DNA of 64,000 nt from Varroa destructor (taxonomy: Eukaryota > Arthropoda > Arachnida > Mesostigmata > Varroidae): contig NW_019211454.1 in assembly GCF_002443255.2 (NCBI RefSeq), positions 57,066,608-57,130,607 on the forward strand, in the 5' to 3' direction. Of this stretch, positions 1-13,700 are shown piece after piece. Numbering within the stretch: the first letter of the stretch is position 1; each line of letters begins with the position of its first letter. A program made the position numbers and the translations under genes. The notes beneath the pieces are model-generated. The model saw only the letters and a program-made list of their open reading frames with translations. It was not told where the DNA came from and did not search any database.

Positions 1-960
1 GTTTCAAATGTCAGTTTCACAATTCTTTCCCGTCTTTCCACTAAATGATGTATGCCGTCTTGCCAAAAGGTACCGGGTTCTGTCTCAAAGAAGCTTTCTA
101 ACGACGTTTTGAGTTCTGGGCCAGTGTAGAAGGTAAGGCAACGAAAGTAATTGTTCAGTGGACGAAAACAATCAAAATCTATTGGCACAAGCTTCAGAGA
201 AAATGGTACAACAAAAATTTTCATATGAAGATTACGAGGGCAGTTTTGGCAATGTTTTCCGTATATGGTACCACGTTGTCGTGAAGCAGGATGACCTGAC
301 CCTGTTCTTTGCTCGAACTTTTTTATTAAATAACCTGGCTGACTCGATGCAACTGGGCCAAATAAATCTGCCGATTACTTGCCTCGTGCGTAGAAATCAG
401 TTCTCAATGAACCAGGCCTTCACAGTTCTGCCGAATGTAAAGCGTAACCTTTCTCGGGCCTTGGGTCCGGGTTTCTCTTTTGGAGACACCCATCTCGACC
501 TCTGGCTTCTGTTGACATACCTAAGCCACTTCCCATTGCCGGTGACAATTTTGTGCAAAAATCAGTCACTTGATACCGGGCGAGATATTAAGATATAACA
601 TTAGCCATAATTTTTTGTTAATTTCAAGGAGAGCTCATGAAATACCGACGCTCGAAGCTTTGGTTCAAATCCAAATTACATAAGTTGGTTAACAACAGTC
701 GTATGGCTGCAGCTCATCCTTCTTGGCCAATTTACAGATTCTTAGCCCGCCATCTCTTTTCAAAAACCCTTTCAAGTGATTGTCCCCAGACTCAGGCGGT
801 AGGTCACAGCGATAGTATCCTGTAAATACCGGATACCCTTCTTAAGCTTGGCAAACCACATTTAAGCCATCTGTTTGACGATAACATACTTATCGTACAT
901 AAGGGAAATGTCATGAGCTACCTAAGCAGTGCTTCAGCCTCGACAAAATGCATAGTGTAG
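1..960 (-). mobile_element. Decayed mariner-family transposase (partial)
   Basis: Read on the minus strand, this stretch carries the landmarks of a mariner transposase in the right order. From N- to C-terminus: a helix-turn-helix-like part (about 960-700), an FHELSLKLTKN segment (compare mariner PHEL..nQK) near 600-640, IVTGNGKW (526-549), a KW..YVN..R.RW part, LLHDN (275-289), then FDCFRPLNNYFR, and a C-terminal TFWQDGIHHLVERR motif (about 30-85). A live element would use VTGDE, HDN and a third Asp before Y/F-H. Here the first catalytic Asp has become Asn, while HDN and the PIDF Asp remain. Several in-frame stops (two adjacent near 326-331, another near 388) and at least one frameshift show it is dead. 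The element runs off the left edge and I found no terminal inverted repeats. Plus-strand open frames at 158-598 and 637-825 are antisense shadows. The family call rests on memory of mariner motifs. Confidence 0.8.
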
Positions 961-3900
961 AAGATGTAAAACATGCACTTTGCTCCTCGTGAAACATACA
1001 TCTTTGAGGAATTGTCCTGAAGTTGCGTTCATGCACCCTCGAACGGTATATCAAAAGTAAACAATAAGTTTGACATAATAACAACAACTAACGTTTGACC
1101 AAAACAAAACCCTTCTCATGCCGTTACCTTTAATTTGTAATGTAACGTTTATCATCATTCCTGCTCGACAACTAACGACAAAAAGGCTAAGAAAGAGTAC
1201 CTTTTGGCTGATTCCTCAGTATGTCAGCATGGTAAAGAAATGGCCATGTACCTATGCATAGCTACCATAGGTGTGCTTCCTAAACAATGCTAGTGATACT
1301 TGCATTAATTAATTCACAGGCACGTAGGAGCGCAGTTGTACCGATCACGTCTTATTCTGACTTTAACCAATAAAGAAGATAGCTAGAAGGTGATACCGTG
1401 AAAACTATTTTTATATTTAACATATTTTGTAAAACATGAGTTTATTATGAAATCGTTACGGTCAGAGCCGAACCACAAACTGGTTGAAATTTTTTTCCAT
1501 AGCAGCAGTCCCATATGAAGTTAATAACGCACAAAGATAAACTTAAATAGTAAACCTGACTCCAGCCATTACATTATCGAGTAAGTTGAACAAGGCGAAT
1601 CAGTTCAGCGTTAGATTAGACGCTGTGTAGTGCTATTAAATCTTGGCAGGGTTTATCAAACCATGATCCAATCCGATAAGTGGGTCTGGTACGGTCCTGG
1701 CAACCTAAATCGGTCACACCTTCCTTCGACGATAGCTAACAGTAATGCTAGACGGATCCTATTCGCGATTTTTCGAAGTATAGAAACCAGAATATATATA
1801 GCAATTAAGTAAGTTACTTTGCCTTTGTTCATATTGTTATCTTAAGTATATCGGGTGTGTGATTCACAAACGCGCCCTATCTCGAGCCTGGCTAGTTGCT
1901 GGACGCAGCTGAAGCGTCCGTATAAATACGGAGAACCAGCTAAACGAAGTATTTCCCTCGTTCTTTATTGATGCAACGTTGTTTTTTTATAGAATGTTTG
2001 TTCATAAAGCGAAACAAGCACGCTAGTAGTAATCAGAAGACCCTGAGAGAGCCCGACGTGCCTTGTTCGAGTACGCCTTCGCTCTCGCACGGCTTGAAAA
2101 CGATAGATCTATTCTTCTAATTATAGACTGTTGCTATACGTGACCTCTTTTGTTCCTTTCCGGCCGTCGTCACCCTGACTGATAGTAATGAAACTCTAAT
2201 CATTATTAACATCGAAACAAATTATTATCAAACTGATAAGATGCCATTGAGAATTCTCAACTGAGAGTTATCTAAGTTTGCAAAACAAAAATTGTACTTT
2301 GTTGTGGTTCTATAACGCAGTAGCAAAGGCTGGCTGGCTGGCTGACTTAGTCACATATGCATGTTAGGTTTAGGAATTATAATATAAAGACTCGCGTCGG
2401 TTGATATATAATGAATGTCAGGAAGTTAGCCGCTTACTATTAAAAAACAACCATGACACTGTTGAGCCAGCGGTAATTCAATCAAACATTGGACAAACGG
2501 GAGCCAATAACTTACCGGAATACGACAATAGATACGACAAAGCTTTGTCACTGAATCTGTCATAAGATCTATTCTACTTTTTATCGACGTTTTTTTTCCG
2601 TCTATCCGATTAAATCTGATAACTTACGATTGCTATTATGAGATAGCCTGCTCAATGCGCTATAGGTAAGTTGACCTTTTTCGTGCGAATAGTCTCTGAG
2701 AAGAACGTATGTGAAGCTGTTATTATACTGCTTCCAGTAGCCTTTTAAAAGCCGCTCGGGAGCGTAAGTTACTTCGTGTAATACACATCATTGGAGATGT
2801 TAATAATGGGCGGACTTAGTAAAAAAGTAACTGCATATATATAAAAGTAACAACTGTATATTCTGTTTAACAAAACGGTAAGGCAACATGATTTTAGAAA
2901 ACATTCTTTCAGTGAAATTTTAGCCTGGTCAGATAGCAATAGACAAATGCTACGTCTATTGGTCTACAAGTAGCAGTTTTCCTACTGTGTGATATTTTTT
3001 TTACGCCAATTTGCTGTGAGGGTAGCGTGTTCGATCCCGTGATATTGAAGCCTTTTGTCTTCGTATCGGTATGTACGGTAAGTTCCTGAGGATCAGTGTG
3101 GCCAACAACAAACCAAATAGAACTGTCCATTTGCCATAAACAGCAACTCGGCACCATCGATCAAGTTCGCCAATTTATTTACTGTTAGTATATAGTGTCA
3201 AGGATTATGAGCAATAATACATATATTGTAGGATATGAACAGTCAGCACCGAAAGCGTGACTACCTAAGGTCACCTTGCATTTGTATTCTCGTATCGTAT
3301 TTATTGCCTGTTCCAAAGCTCTTCTTGTTCCCATATCACTGCTGTTGGACTAACAGCAAGGCACTTGTGTCCTAAACCTAAACAGAGACCGAAGCGTGTG
3401 CTGAGGGGTAACATTGGAAACAGGAACAACAAAGGAACGCGAGCGCTAGCAACAGCGGCTTCGGATTTGCCATTCTCGACCTGAACACGAACGTTGATCG
3501 CTACGCAGTTCGCCTGTTATCCAGTCAATTGGTTACATATCGTCTTCATAACCCCATCATTTTCGTCATAATTTACTAGCGACTTTTTTCACGCGGCGAT
3601 CAGCGATAGTCCGAACAACGGTCTTCCTGTTGTCCTACATCGCTGGCTATGATGGCTCCTGCTGGTTCCTGTACAGTCGTAGCGTTGTCTATTACCGGGA
3701 CTGCTCGAAGCAGTAGTAGTAGTAGTAGTAGTAGTAGTAACGAACGCATCGATTCGATTGTCTCTTGCGGTAGCAAAAAGTAGTGGCTGTGATCATCAAT
3801 AATGCTATGTCTGTACAATGGACAGTGAGCGCTGTTGATTAGTGCACAAGTCACTTTCGCTCTGATAAGGCCATCTGCCGATACAGAACCGCTCAGAAAA

Positions 3901-5276
3901 CGAACTCGGAAAGAGCACATCAGCTAAGTTAGAAAACACAATTTGACAAATGAATGAAAATCTTCAGTTGCTCAACCTTCAGTCGAGTTCGATCGGAAAT
4001 CGCCGACGCTGATGATAATTGTTCCATTGTGTAACTTATGTCGAGGTACATCGATCTGACGCCACTGTACTGTCATATGGTAAATCTACGTTATCTTTAT
4101 AGGGCAGTTGATATGCACCAATTTAGACGATTCTCTAGCCCAGTCGGCGCGGATCGAACCGCTGATTTGTATATCATGTTATAATAAATATGTACGTTGA
4201 GGTAGAAATGCAGAGCGAGACAATATTTTTTAATGAAGCAAAAGAGAGTTTGGAATGCGTGTCTGGCGTGACATGATGGGCGTTCCTGTGCATGGCTTTT
4301 TTTGCGTGTCCCCAATTAGGAAAATCGTTCGAATTGGGCACGCACTATCCTAGAACTATTGAGGGCCTTCAATTAAAACAAGTTCGGCAGGAGCCAACCC
4401 AGTACGTTTATAAAATAACAAGCAATGCAAGATCGAATTTCAAACGCACAATACATACAATGCTATATACTTTTATCATAATTACATCCTACACCCACAC
4501 GCGGTAATAATGCACACTATTTCTATCAGTGAGCCTCGTGGCATTTCGGGGTAGCGGCTTTCGATTGACTACGTTCGAAAGCCTAGTACACGTTAGTTGC
4601 GTACTTCGAATTCCATTTGCTACCACGACAGTTAGAGAAATTACCTCATTTGGAGATAACATTTACGCTAGACTTCACTTCTACTAAAGCTGCAAGATAG
4701 TCAATTGTATTATGACTGTCTTCAAGCAAAAAGATTCGCGAGGCGCTGACTTTTTCTCAGACGTCGTGCGAAGCCATCAAACTGACTAACACCGATTAAC
4801 TAACAAACAAATGCTTATGGATAAACCGATTCTTGGGGTCTACTAATACTACCCCTCAATGCTTCATCCGTCTAAGAATCAAGAGTAAACTTCTCATATG
4901 TTTTACTTCCAGGTATTGACGGCTGCTTGTCATCCAAGCAATGGTCGGAACTTTCATTGCGACGATGTAACCTTTCGCCCCAGGATCCTAACCATATTCA
5001 ACATGTTTTCAATGCCAGCGGGTCGGACACGGATTGTGCAAGTGAACTATTTTCTGACTACCAGCTTTGTCTGAACGCTTTACGTTGGTTAAGTCCGTGA
5101 TTTGAGCTGGGGTCTAGTCGTGTGGGACTCTGACACGATCGTACGCTATTTCGTAGTCAGAATGATCGTGTCAAGTGAGCAGCAACAGCAGCAGTGGAAT
5201 TGTCAAGTAGGCCTATTTATCTAGTGGGATTGAGCTGATCAGTAAGACGACTTCGCTTCATCGGTAGGAGTCAGCT
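961..5276. other. Intergenic, no gene recognised
   Basis: AT-rich sequence with no open frame that has convincing codon use or splice sites. It holds an (AGT)n microsatellite at 3712-3739. Isolated tRNA B-box-like strings on the minus strand near 4150 and on the plus strand near 3030 lack a matching A-box. The last 100 bases, with a CAG-rich patch at 5181-5195, may be the 5' untranslated region of the exon that starts at 5277. Confidence 0.5.
3712..3739. repeat. (AGT)n microsatellite
   Basis: About nine uninterrupted AGT units. It creates a run of leucines in a spurious minus-strand frame. Confidence 0.95.
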
Positions 5277-5420
5277 ATGGCGAGCTATGGGGTACCGCAG
5301 GAATATGGCACCACGGTTGCCGCTACGGGGGTGGCAGAAAGCCAAACGTTGTATTTCGATCCCGCCGAAGAAGATTACTTCGAAACAGAAGGAAAGAACT
5401 TTGTTGTCGTACAAACAATG
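5277..5420 (+). CDS. Candidate first coding exon of an unidentified gene
   Basis: An ATG opens a 48-codon frame that ends exactly at a consensus donor (ATG|GTAAGT, phase 0); read through, the frame stops ten codons into the intron. The peptide starts MASYGVPQEY and ends FETEGKNFVVVQTM. It is acidic (DPAEEDYFE), has no signal peptide or membrane segment, and its codons favour G or C at the third position, unlike the AT-rich surroundings. These points favour a real exon. I do not recognise the family, and I could not find the next exon; the assembly gap starts only 110 bases downstream. A CAG-rich stretch and AG dinucleotides lie upstream, so a 5' UTR intron is possible. It might belong to an alternative long transcript of the DAPK gene 21 kb downstream, but nothing in the sequence shows this. 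Confidence 0.45.
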
Positions 5421-5529
5421 GTAAGTTTCTATAGAGTTGCTTGTTAGTAGCACGAGTCTGTATGGCGTCTATTATTTTGTTAAAACCAAACGTTTTCAAT
5501 AGAAACCTATTAGCATCTTGATATATATA

Positions 5530-5629
5530 NNNNNNNNNNNNNNNNNNNNNNNNNNNNNNNNNNNNNNNNNNNNNNNNNNNNNNNNNNNNNNNNNNNNNNN
5601 NNNNNNNNNNNNNNNNNNNNNNNNNNNNN
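5530..5629. other. Assembly gap of 100 N
   Basis: Exactly 100 Ns, the usual placeholder for a gap of unknown size. It follows a short TA microsatellite, which may have broken the assembly. A donor-like GTAAGT at 5675 ends a readable stretch after the gap, so an exon could be partly hidden here. Confidence 0.98.
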
Positions 5630-8600
5630 GAACTGGATGAATTCTGGTATAAATTCTGAAAAGATACCCAAGCGGTAAGTAATACATCTACTGGGTCAAT
5701 TTAAATCAGTAGCCTTTTGCATGAATGATCTATGGCAACGATAGCTAGAGCGAGGCCCTGCTCTTAGTATACAATAATGAGGTACAAGAGGTACTGGTGA
5801 ACATTTCGACCATACCCCAGTTTTTTTCATTCATGAAGAAATGTACAATTGCCACCGTAAAGACCGCTTACATATATCCCGATTTCACAGTTTACAAAAA
5901 ACGTACTCGGCTAATCTGGGTGTCAAGCTGAAATCACCCCCATAAGAAAAAAATGCGCGACGTTTTGGGGTCACATAAGAGCCTGAATATTGACTCCGGT
6001 TTCCCCCAATGATGAAAAAATTATTTCTCAATAAATATGCAGAAGAACGCTGTTTGTTAAACAGTGGCCGAAAACAAGTTTTCGCCGAAGCTACAACTGC
6101 CCACTCCAAAGTTTTGATCGTCGTCGCTCGGCCTTAAGTAGATTCGCCCGGTCATTGATTTCAATGTCATGACAATAACTATGACTGCTGGCGATAGCCA
6201 TGTTCCCCGTGAACCCGTTACGATTGTATGTGTCGTTCCATTGTCTATCCAGTGCGGCTACTGCTGACCACTGAATTGAGGAGCGTCCACAAAAAAAAAT
6301 AACGAATCAACCTTCTTTTTCGCTAGGCCTACCACTGATGCTGTCTCAAGAGCCTTCGTAAACGAAGTATCATGCGCGTACGCACAATAAATCGTCACTA
6401 AGTGAAAACATCGTGCATATCAACTAGTTTTGGTTCTTGCATCGTCGCTCTAGTTGATTGCTTGGTTGGTAGCAATATACGGTAGGTTGTCTCTGCCCAG
6501 AGTAACCGGCGTCTGCTAGGACTATTGTTTCAGCCGTTTGTGCTGGCTCTATTACGATTATTATTGTTGTAGTCAGCGCGTCGTTGTCCAGCACATCGTG
6601 CTCGTAACAAACCTCTGCTTTCCCGTCGTCTTTGGCCAAACTGCTACCGCTGCCGCCCCTATACCAGCTTTCCCTTGCAGGGTGGCACCGCGTTTGTCGT
6701 GCTGACCCGTACTGAACTGCTGGTCCGCTTGGAGCCTCGTTGACGCGCAGATATGTCCACCAGCAAGTAGGCTAGCGACGAGACACTCTACCGATATCGT
6801 CGAGTTGCACAGGCCTGCTTCGTTACGTTTGTTCCCGACTCGACCAGAGCTTAACGCAGACACAAACGTAAGAGTGATGCGATTGGGCAAAACGAAGCAC
6901 CGCTGGCTAGAGCAAGCGGGCGGTGACCGCATCTGGCGACAGATAACGATACGAACACGCGTACAACCAAACAAATACCCTATATTATGTTCGGGGTGGG
7001 AGAGATTCTTGTCGATCGTGATGCGTCGCTGTGTTGGTGCCTATCGACGCATTGCAAGCCAGCAGGTTCATGAGCGACGCCGAAGTAAGCTAGCGTTCAC
7101 GGCGGTTTAACTGGTGGTTCTCGTCTGGACCGGTTCCAGGATGGCTGCCGACCGTTCGTTAGCGAACTTCGCTTTAGCCAGAAGTTGAAATATGCTACTT
7201 GTAAAAGATAGGTGATGTTGGTAATACAAGCAGAGAAATAGACAAGTCTGGTAATGGGTAATACTTGCCCTGCAACCCATCGACTAGAAATAGACATGGC
7301 TGAAAAAAAGAATGAACTTAATGCTTTGTTTCGTCCTTAGAGCACGACACGTTCTTACTAATAAACCGGAGAAAAGATGACAGACTACACTAAGCATCTA
7401 TTGCACGAGTCGTTATTCGTATAGGTACACGTACGATGCCGAAGTGGATATACCCCCCAACGACAAACAACAGAGAACTATTGACATAGTATCCTTATAT
7501 ACACGTATACGCGTAACGTCATCTTTAGAGCCTATTACGGGAGAAAAATATTTTCTAAGATGTAGTAAATTGCGACTGAAATATGTACCAGTTACGTGAT
7601 TTGTCACATGTTCTAGTTAATTAGACCCCAGGTAAGTAACAAGGCGTCATTCGCTGCGCGGTCGGAATTTTACAGTAGTTAATGTTGAAGCTCGCGCCTC
7701 TTTTTCGAGTGACCCATTCTAACATTTTAGCGCTACGCGGACTTCAGGGGGATCCGTGACCTCCGATAGCTGTATTGTCTACGCTAGGGCCCAATAGGAA
7801 TCAGCTGGGTCGAGGCAAAATGCCCCAGACCAAATGGACAAGTATCAAAAGGTTAGGCGACACCACTGACAACAAAAATGTCTGCTTTATTAACCAAATA
7901 AAGGTGGCCAGCTTAGTGGGTCTACTTTATATCTGTCTAACCCTCTCTAGCCCCCAATCATAATCACCATTGTAGATGTGCTTCGAGCCAACGCATAATA
8001 GTCGCAATTAGCGCTAGCGACAGGTCCTCAATCGTAAGGATTGCGCCACGTTTACTGGCTGGTCGATATTTATCGATATGTTTAGCTATCTGCTAGTATT
8101 GCACATATACCACAATCCATTATCACTCTGCAATTTGTAATAGGAAGCAGATATGTGCACAGAAATGACAAAAAGCTATACAGCTGGCCATTTGAGAGGG
8201 ACCGCATGCAGTCTGCATCGCTAATCGGGCTATGGTCTTCGAAAAAAAAGCCGCAATGCAGACACATTGTATACTTCATTGTTGTATATATACTGTTCTA
8301 CACGGCCGTTATCTGCTCTCCGGTACCCAAGATGTTCGTAATATTATTATTACATTGGCTCATTTGTTTCCATACAACTCCGTGCCGGACATCGTCATAG
8401 TGACGTACAAGTCGTTACCTATTGTGTGTCCATTTGTTGATCGCGCACTGCGGTGCAACGGCAGGAGTTTTTCAAGTCTCTGGAACACTAGACACACCGT
8501 ATCAGTCAATTATATAGATTTACATAGTGGTTGGATGCCCGAATGTCCCATATCCCCTTTATATCTGCATATATTGCTACATACTAATGCATACCTTTCT

Positions 8601-10759
8601 ATGCGGATCAAAGCCTTCGTGCTGACATGTCATCTGGTACCAGTAGTACTAGTGTACTGGTAATAAATTGTACTTCTAGTCGTAAACTAATAATTCGCAA
8701 AATCCTCATAGTCGTTAGTAGATGCTTTAGCAAAGATATCATCCAGATATTCGAGTGATTCATGTGAGTGATACAGCTGCTACTCTTGCCTCTTGGGCGT
8801 CTCTTATGCCCGACCTTGTTTGGACTAACTATATACTGGTAATAGCATAGATAGGGACAAAAATTACAACGACAGTTGACAAAGTAATCAAACCAGTTGT
8901 CTTCACTTCAATGTGACCAAGAGCTGATGAAGCATATGATGTAAAATGCCATTAGTGAGGTTACGATGAAGATCTCCAGTAGCCCATCGAACTTGTAGCG
9001 GCACTGTTACGCGATCATACTTAACAGACGCTTGAATCCACCGACCATGACCTTCCCCCTGCCTACAGCAAAAACACCGCCAACTCGACAAGCACTGCCA
9101 TCGCCATTTTTGAACGCCTTTCTGCATTCAGGGGGTGACGCGCATATTCCCCAATCGGCCGTCGTGCCATGCATAATATAACTCTATTGGTCCATAGCAG
9201 TGCTACCGCATAGCGTTCAGCAAGCCGACAACAGTATTCGATGTATAGCAGTTCTTCTTCTCTGATAGTTTGGTTCGTTTAGGGCGAACGATTAGGGCAA
9301 CCCTTGGGAGTAATTGTGTGCCAACAAATTAGCGAAGACCCCTAATACCCTACGCCATTCAGTGAATCCTGGCCAACATCAGACATAGATGCGACTACAC
9401 AACGAGCAGCCTCATGTGCAACAGCCGCTACGAAAAGCTGCATCAGGATCAGTACATCCGCTCAACGTTGCTAAGATCCAATCAGATTACGTATGATGAC
9501 GATGATGTCTCGTACGAAGGCAAAGGCAAAGGTCGAGAAAACATTAAAGAATAAACACTGCATATCTGAATTAACTAATTACTCGATCTACAGCTGTGTG
9601 CTGTAGAGCGTTCTTCAGCTTTTGAAAACTCTTATACTGCCAATTAACTTTTCTCTATTTTTCGAACTAAGTCTTCTACCATTTTTTGGATTTGTAAAAT
9701 TCACCCTATCTTTATATGATACGAGTACGTTGTAGTGCTTATATGGGACGTAAAAGGAGAGACTATTCGTTACATTCGATCCTCTATCGTGTGTGTTCCG
9801 TTTTAGTATTGAACAAACATTTAAAATAGAACTCACCGAGGAATTATGTCAGACTTGAGAATATAGCAGTGGTCCATTCTTGCGTCTACCTCGGGTTTGA
9901 AAATTTACAACTGAATATTTTGCCAAAACTTTGTGTCCTTGTCACTTTTACTGTCGTTCCGCATACTAAGATACTTCAACAACAATCTAAAACGCGACGG
10001 ACCGCGTTCGTTTGGACGTCGCTTTCGTTATAACTGCGAAACGGCTGGCGTCCGAACGACTCAGAGGCCACTGAAGTAGCTAGCTCTGTATGCTAAAAGC
10101 TGCTACTTCTATTAATAATACTGGCCAGCTGCGCAAATAGGGGACACCTGCATAACCAATGAAATACATGCGCGCACCCGCGGAACATCACGGCTTCGTC
10201 CAGTTAGTAGTCAGTAGCAAAGTACCTGTAGAAGGTGAAATCGTAAGGTCGGTTACAGATTGCCTTCAACTGTGAACAGCTGAAGGACTGCCTAAAAATA
10301 AAAGAAAAAACCAAGGCGCAAGATATTATTTTTTTTATGCCTCAGCTAATTACCATTGTCCTAGCTAGATGAATACGGTGAAATCGCATTTACTTCGCTG
10401 GCCAGGTAAATAGATGTCAAACATTTCTCCTATGGACCCTACAGCATAAGTGTGTTTAAAAATGGCTAAAGTATTTTGTATATATGCGATTGCCATTCAT
10501 TTTAGATAATTTTTATCTGATCATTATTAGTGAGCCGGCATTATCGAAATTGATTGGCTAAAGACACTAGCTGAACTTTCTTTACGTAACAGAAATCTTT
10601 GCCCAAGGAGACACAGCTTTTTTGTCGATATAGGTCTACTGCTGACAGCATGTGTTACTTTATGAAGCGGTGGCTTACAAGCTACCTTTTTAGCTATGCT
10701 AGTTATTTTCAAATCCTATTACGCAATTTACGTATGATAAGAACCTTTGGGTTTTTCTT

Positions 10760-10775
10760 GGGGGGGGGGGGGGGG
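10760..10775 (+). repeat. Run of 16 G
   Basis: Sixteen consecutive guanines in AT-rich DNA. Homopolymers of this length are often mis-sized in assemblies. Confidence 0.95.
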
Positions 10776-13700
10776 ATGACAACAATCTGCATAATAACAA
10801 TTACAAACAATTTGGGGGATGACCGCTTTTTCGAATACTTATGTTGTTTTCTGTTATCTGCATTGGCGATTGTTGAAGTTATCGATTTCCCTTCGAGGCT
10901 ATTTAAATGACTCGTTCGGATCTGATCTAAAGGTTCCTCCTCACATTGTCCGGTCGTCTCCGCAGTCACCTTACGGACGCAATGCACGCAATCTGAATGA
11001 ACGATATCTTACCTTGGAGTCTCTTTCTGCGTTGTTAATTACATGAGGCACACAAAAAGAAACGAAGATAATAGGTCATAATAGTAATAGAAGGTTGCGT
11101 GGCAGCAGTACAATATGCTGGAATTGCAGTTATATTTTAATCGACATTTTTTTCGAAATTGGCATCCATATTACACAGTTGCGAAAAACGCCCTACCTTC
11201 AGTCAATCGCCTGCTGCCAATTCTCACCTACAAAATTCAAAATATGTCCTAACATTAAGCCTTTTTAGCAAACCTTTTGTCAAGCTCCCACTATTATGGA
11301 TCGCCATTGAAGCTACAAAGAACGTGTGCGCCATTAACTTTCATTATAGGAATACCGCTACAGCATTATACTATTCCATATTATTCTATGTATGCGAGGT
11401 TTTATCGTTCATACAAAAGTTACTCGAGAATGTTTATTCACTTCTATGCATGGTGGGGAACGCGTTAGGCTGAAAGTGACCCCTGTGCTGTTTAGGACTT
11501 AATCGTATTTACTTCTTTCTGCTTCCCTAGTTAATTTCTGATGGGGATTTTAATAGTACGATGGTGGTAGGGGTGGCTTACTTTTCTGCACGAATCCTTA
11601 ATGGCTGCCTCGATTATGTGGATCCTTAGCAAGCGATACGGCTCCGAACTTCGTTCGTTGTTGCCCTGCCATTTGGTTCGTTCCGACGTTTAACTCCACC
11701 CAGCAGCAGTTAGGTATTACAGCATTGCGAGTAAGGCTACCTGGTGAGCTGCTCATCTGAAAACTGAGCGCCCAGAAGCTGAGGCACCTTGAAATGTCTC
11801 TCGATCAAAAACAGCATTACTGATAATCGCAAGCAAAAAGAGACGACCTGACCGCGTTTTCTTTTCAATCTTTTTTTTTTTTTGTAATCAGGCTTGTATG
11901 TTAAAGCTGACATTTGCCAACCATGACACTGAACTTTGTAGCCTTTTCTCCTCCGTAGGGAAATAATGCATTTAAGGGTTCATTCTTAAAACATCTCACA
12001 GCGCTGCCTTCATCAAGCATGTTATAGGAAATCATACTTATCGCATCGTTGTGATGTCATCTATTAAAGACACTACAAAATAATATCGAATAACACGAAG
12101 TCGCTTGCGCTCCTATGCCCCATTCATACGTAAATGTAGATACTGTCTATTTTCATTCTACCCGTACATTTTACAATTGACGTTCCACTCAAGTGAAGCC
12201 ATTGGCTTTACTTCGGGGTGGGGAGTGGCCTTCCGTCAATTTTTTTTTAGTGTTGTAATCGTACTTATTTTATAAGCATAGTTTGGTTTCTTGTGGCCTG
12301 TTGTTAACACATATAAGCAAATCGTTAGCTGGCATTGTTTATGAGCGGTATCTGATTGCCTTCGCACCTCATTCGACAACATTTTCGGCAAACGCTTTCG
12401 CACTGGTTCGTTTTGCTATGGCCTAAGAATTTCATCTTATCTACAAGCCAACAAGTGTCTCTAACAGTTTTCTTCAATCATTTGAACGTTGAAAGACCAG
12501 TAACATATTTACTTTATGTATGTATTTCTATCCAAATGTCTATCGGTACAACATCTCCTCCAACAAAGCACTCCATTCCAGTACTGATATGAATGCTACT
12601 GCATCTATAGGGCTTTGAAGATTCAAACTTATTTCCATTCTGTTGTTCCTTCACCCTCTGAAGTGCTCTTTTCGTCGAAATGCTATTGTCGCATTACCTA
12701 TCACGATAGCAGTGGCGCTGCTTCTGGTAGTATTTGAATTTTCCTGTCTGAATGGCGATTCTGGAATCCTTTTCCCCCGTATTGCCCCCCTCTCATTCAG
12801 ATTCTCAATGTTCTCTGTCCATCGGCGCGGTGCGCTTCATCTCCGTACGTTGCTTCCATTGCTGCCCATTTTAACGGCGGCTTATGCGAAATATTCTGAA
12901 ACTGTATTTTGTAAATTCTTTCTCATCGTCATTGACACACGCACGATAACTCACTCACACAAGTTTGCTCAGACGCTGGCTTTTCTAGGCGCACAACAGG
13001 CAACTCTCGTGTACTCTCCTTATTCGTTTGGACTCATCTTCTTTTTCTTTGACGGCATAGTCCCTTGATGGTGTTTATACTGCACCTCTCACCGATGCAG
13101 TAGCTATTCGTGTTTGTTGTAGTAGTGAGCCGGCGAAGCTGGAAGGGTATCAACGGTACGAGGTTGACGGAGGGAACGGGGGTTACTAGTCGTCGTAGTA
13201 ATAATCAATGTAGTAGTAATAGCAGCACATAGTATGCCTTCAGCGGCTGACGTTGTCTCTGGCTGCCAGCAGCGATGCTTTTCGCCTTGACAGCATCAGC
13301 AGCGTCAACTGCGGCAGGAGCAGCGGCGCAAGAGCACTCGTTTGACGCCGATGGCGATGATGTGATGGGACGTCAATGACCACAATGTGTGTCTGCGTCT
13401 TGCTAAGCTATGCGATAGCATCCCGTGCTGGTGTCGAAGCTGCGTAAATCTGCGACTATCTCTGCCTTGAACGGCGCTGTTCCGCAAGGCTTTCCTGCTT
13501 TCGCCGTTTCGTTGTTGTTGATAACGTTCTTACAACAACAACAACAGCAACAGCAACAATTACGATAGCAACCCCCTCACGCAGTAACTCGCATACAGCT
13601 TTTTCGAGGAGCTCTTCATGATGAAATCGAAAAAGGGAAACAGCGAACGGGACGACGAATTGGGGAATTCATGCCGCGAGACTCTGCGACGGGTTCGTTT

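Noticed and set aside
158..825. Plus-strand open frames of 146 and 62 codons
   Set aside because: They are antisense to the mariner remnant, whose motifs are clear on the other strand.
8232..8663. 143-codon plus-strand open frame
   Set aside because: No recognisable motif, signal or splice context; length is within chance for six frames of 64 kb, and composition is like the surroundings.
12643..13068. 141-codon hydrophobic plus-strand frame
   Set aside because: It begins at TTG, and its hydrophobicity follows from pyrimidine-rich DNA.
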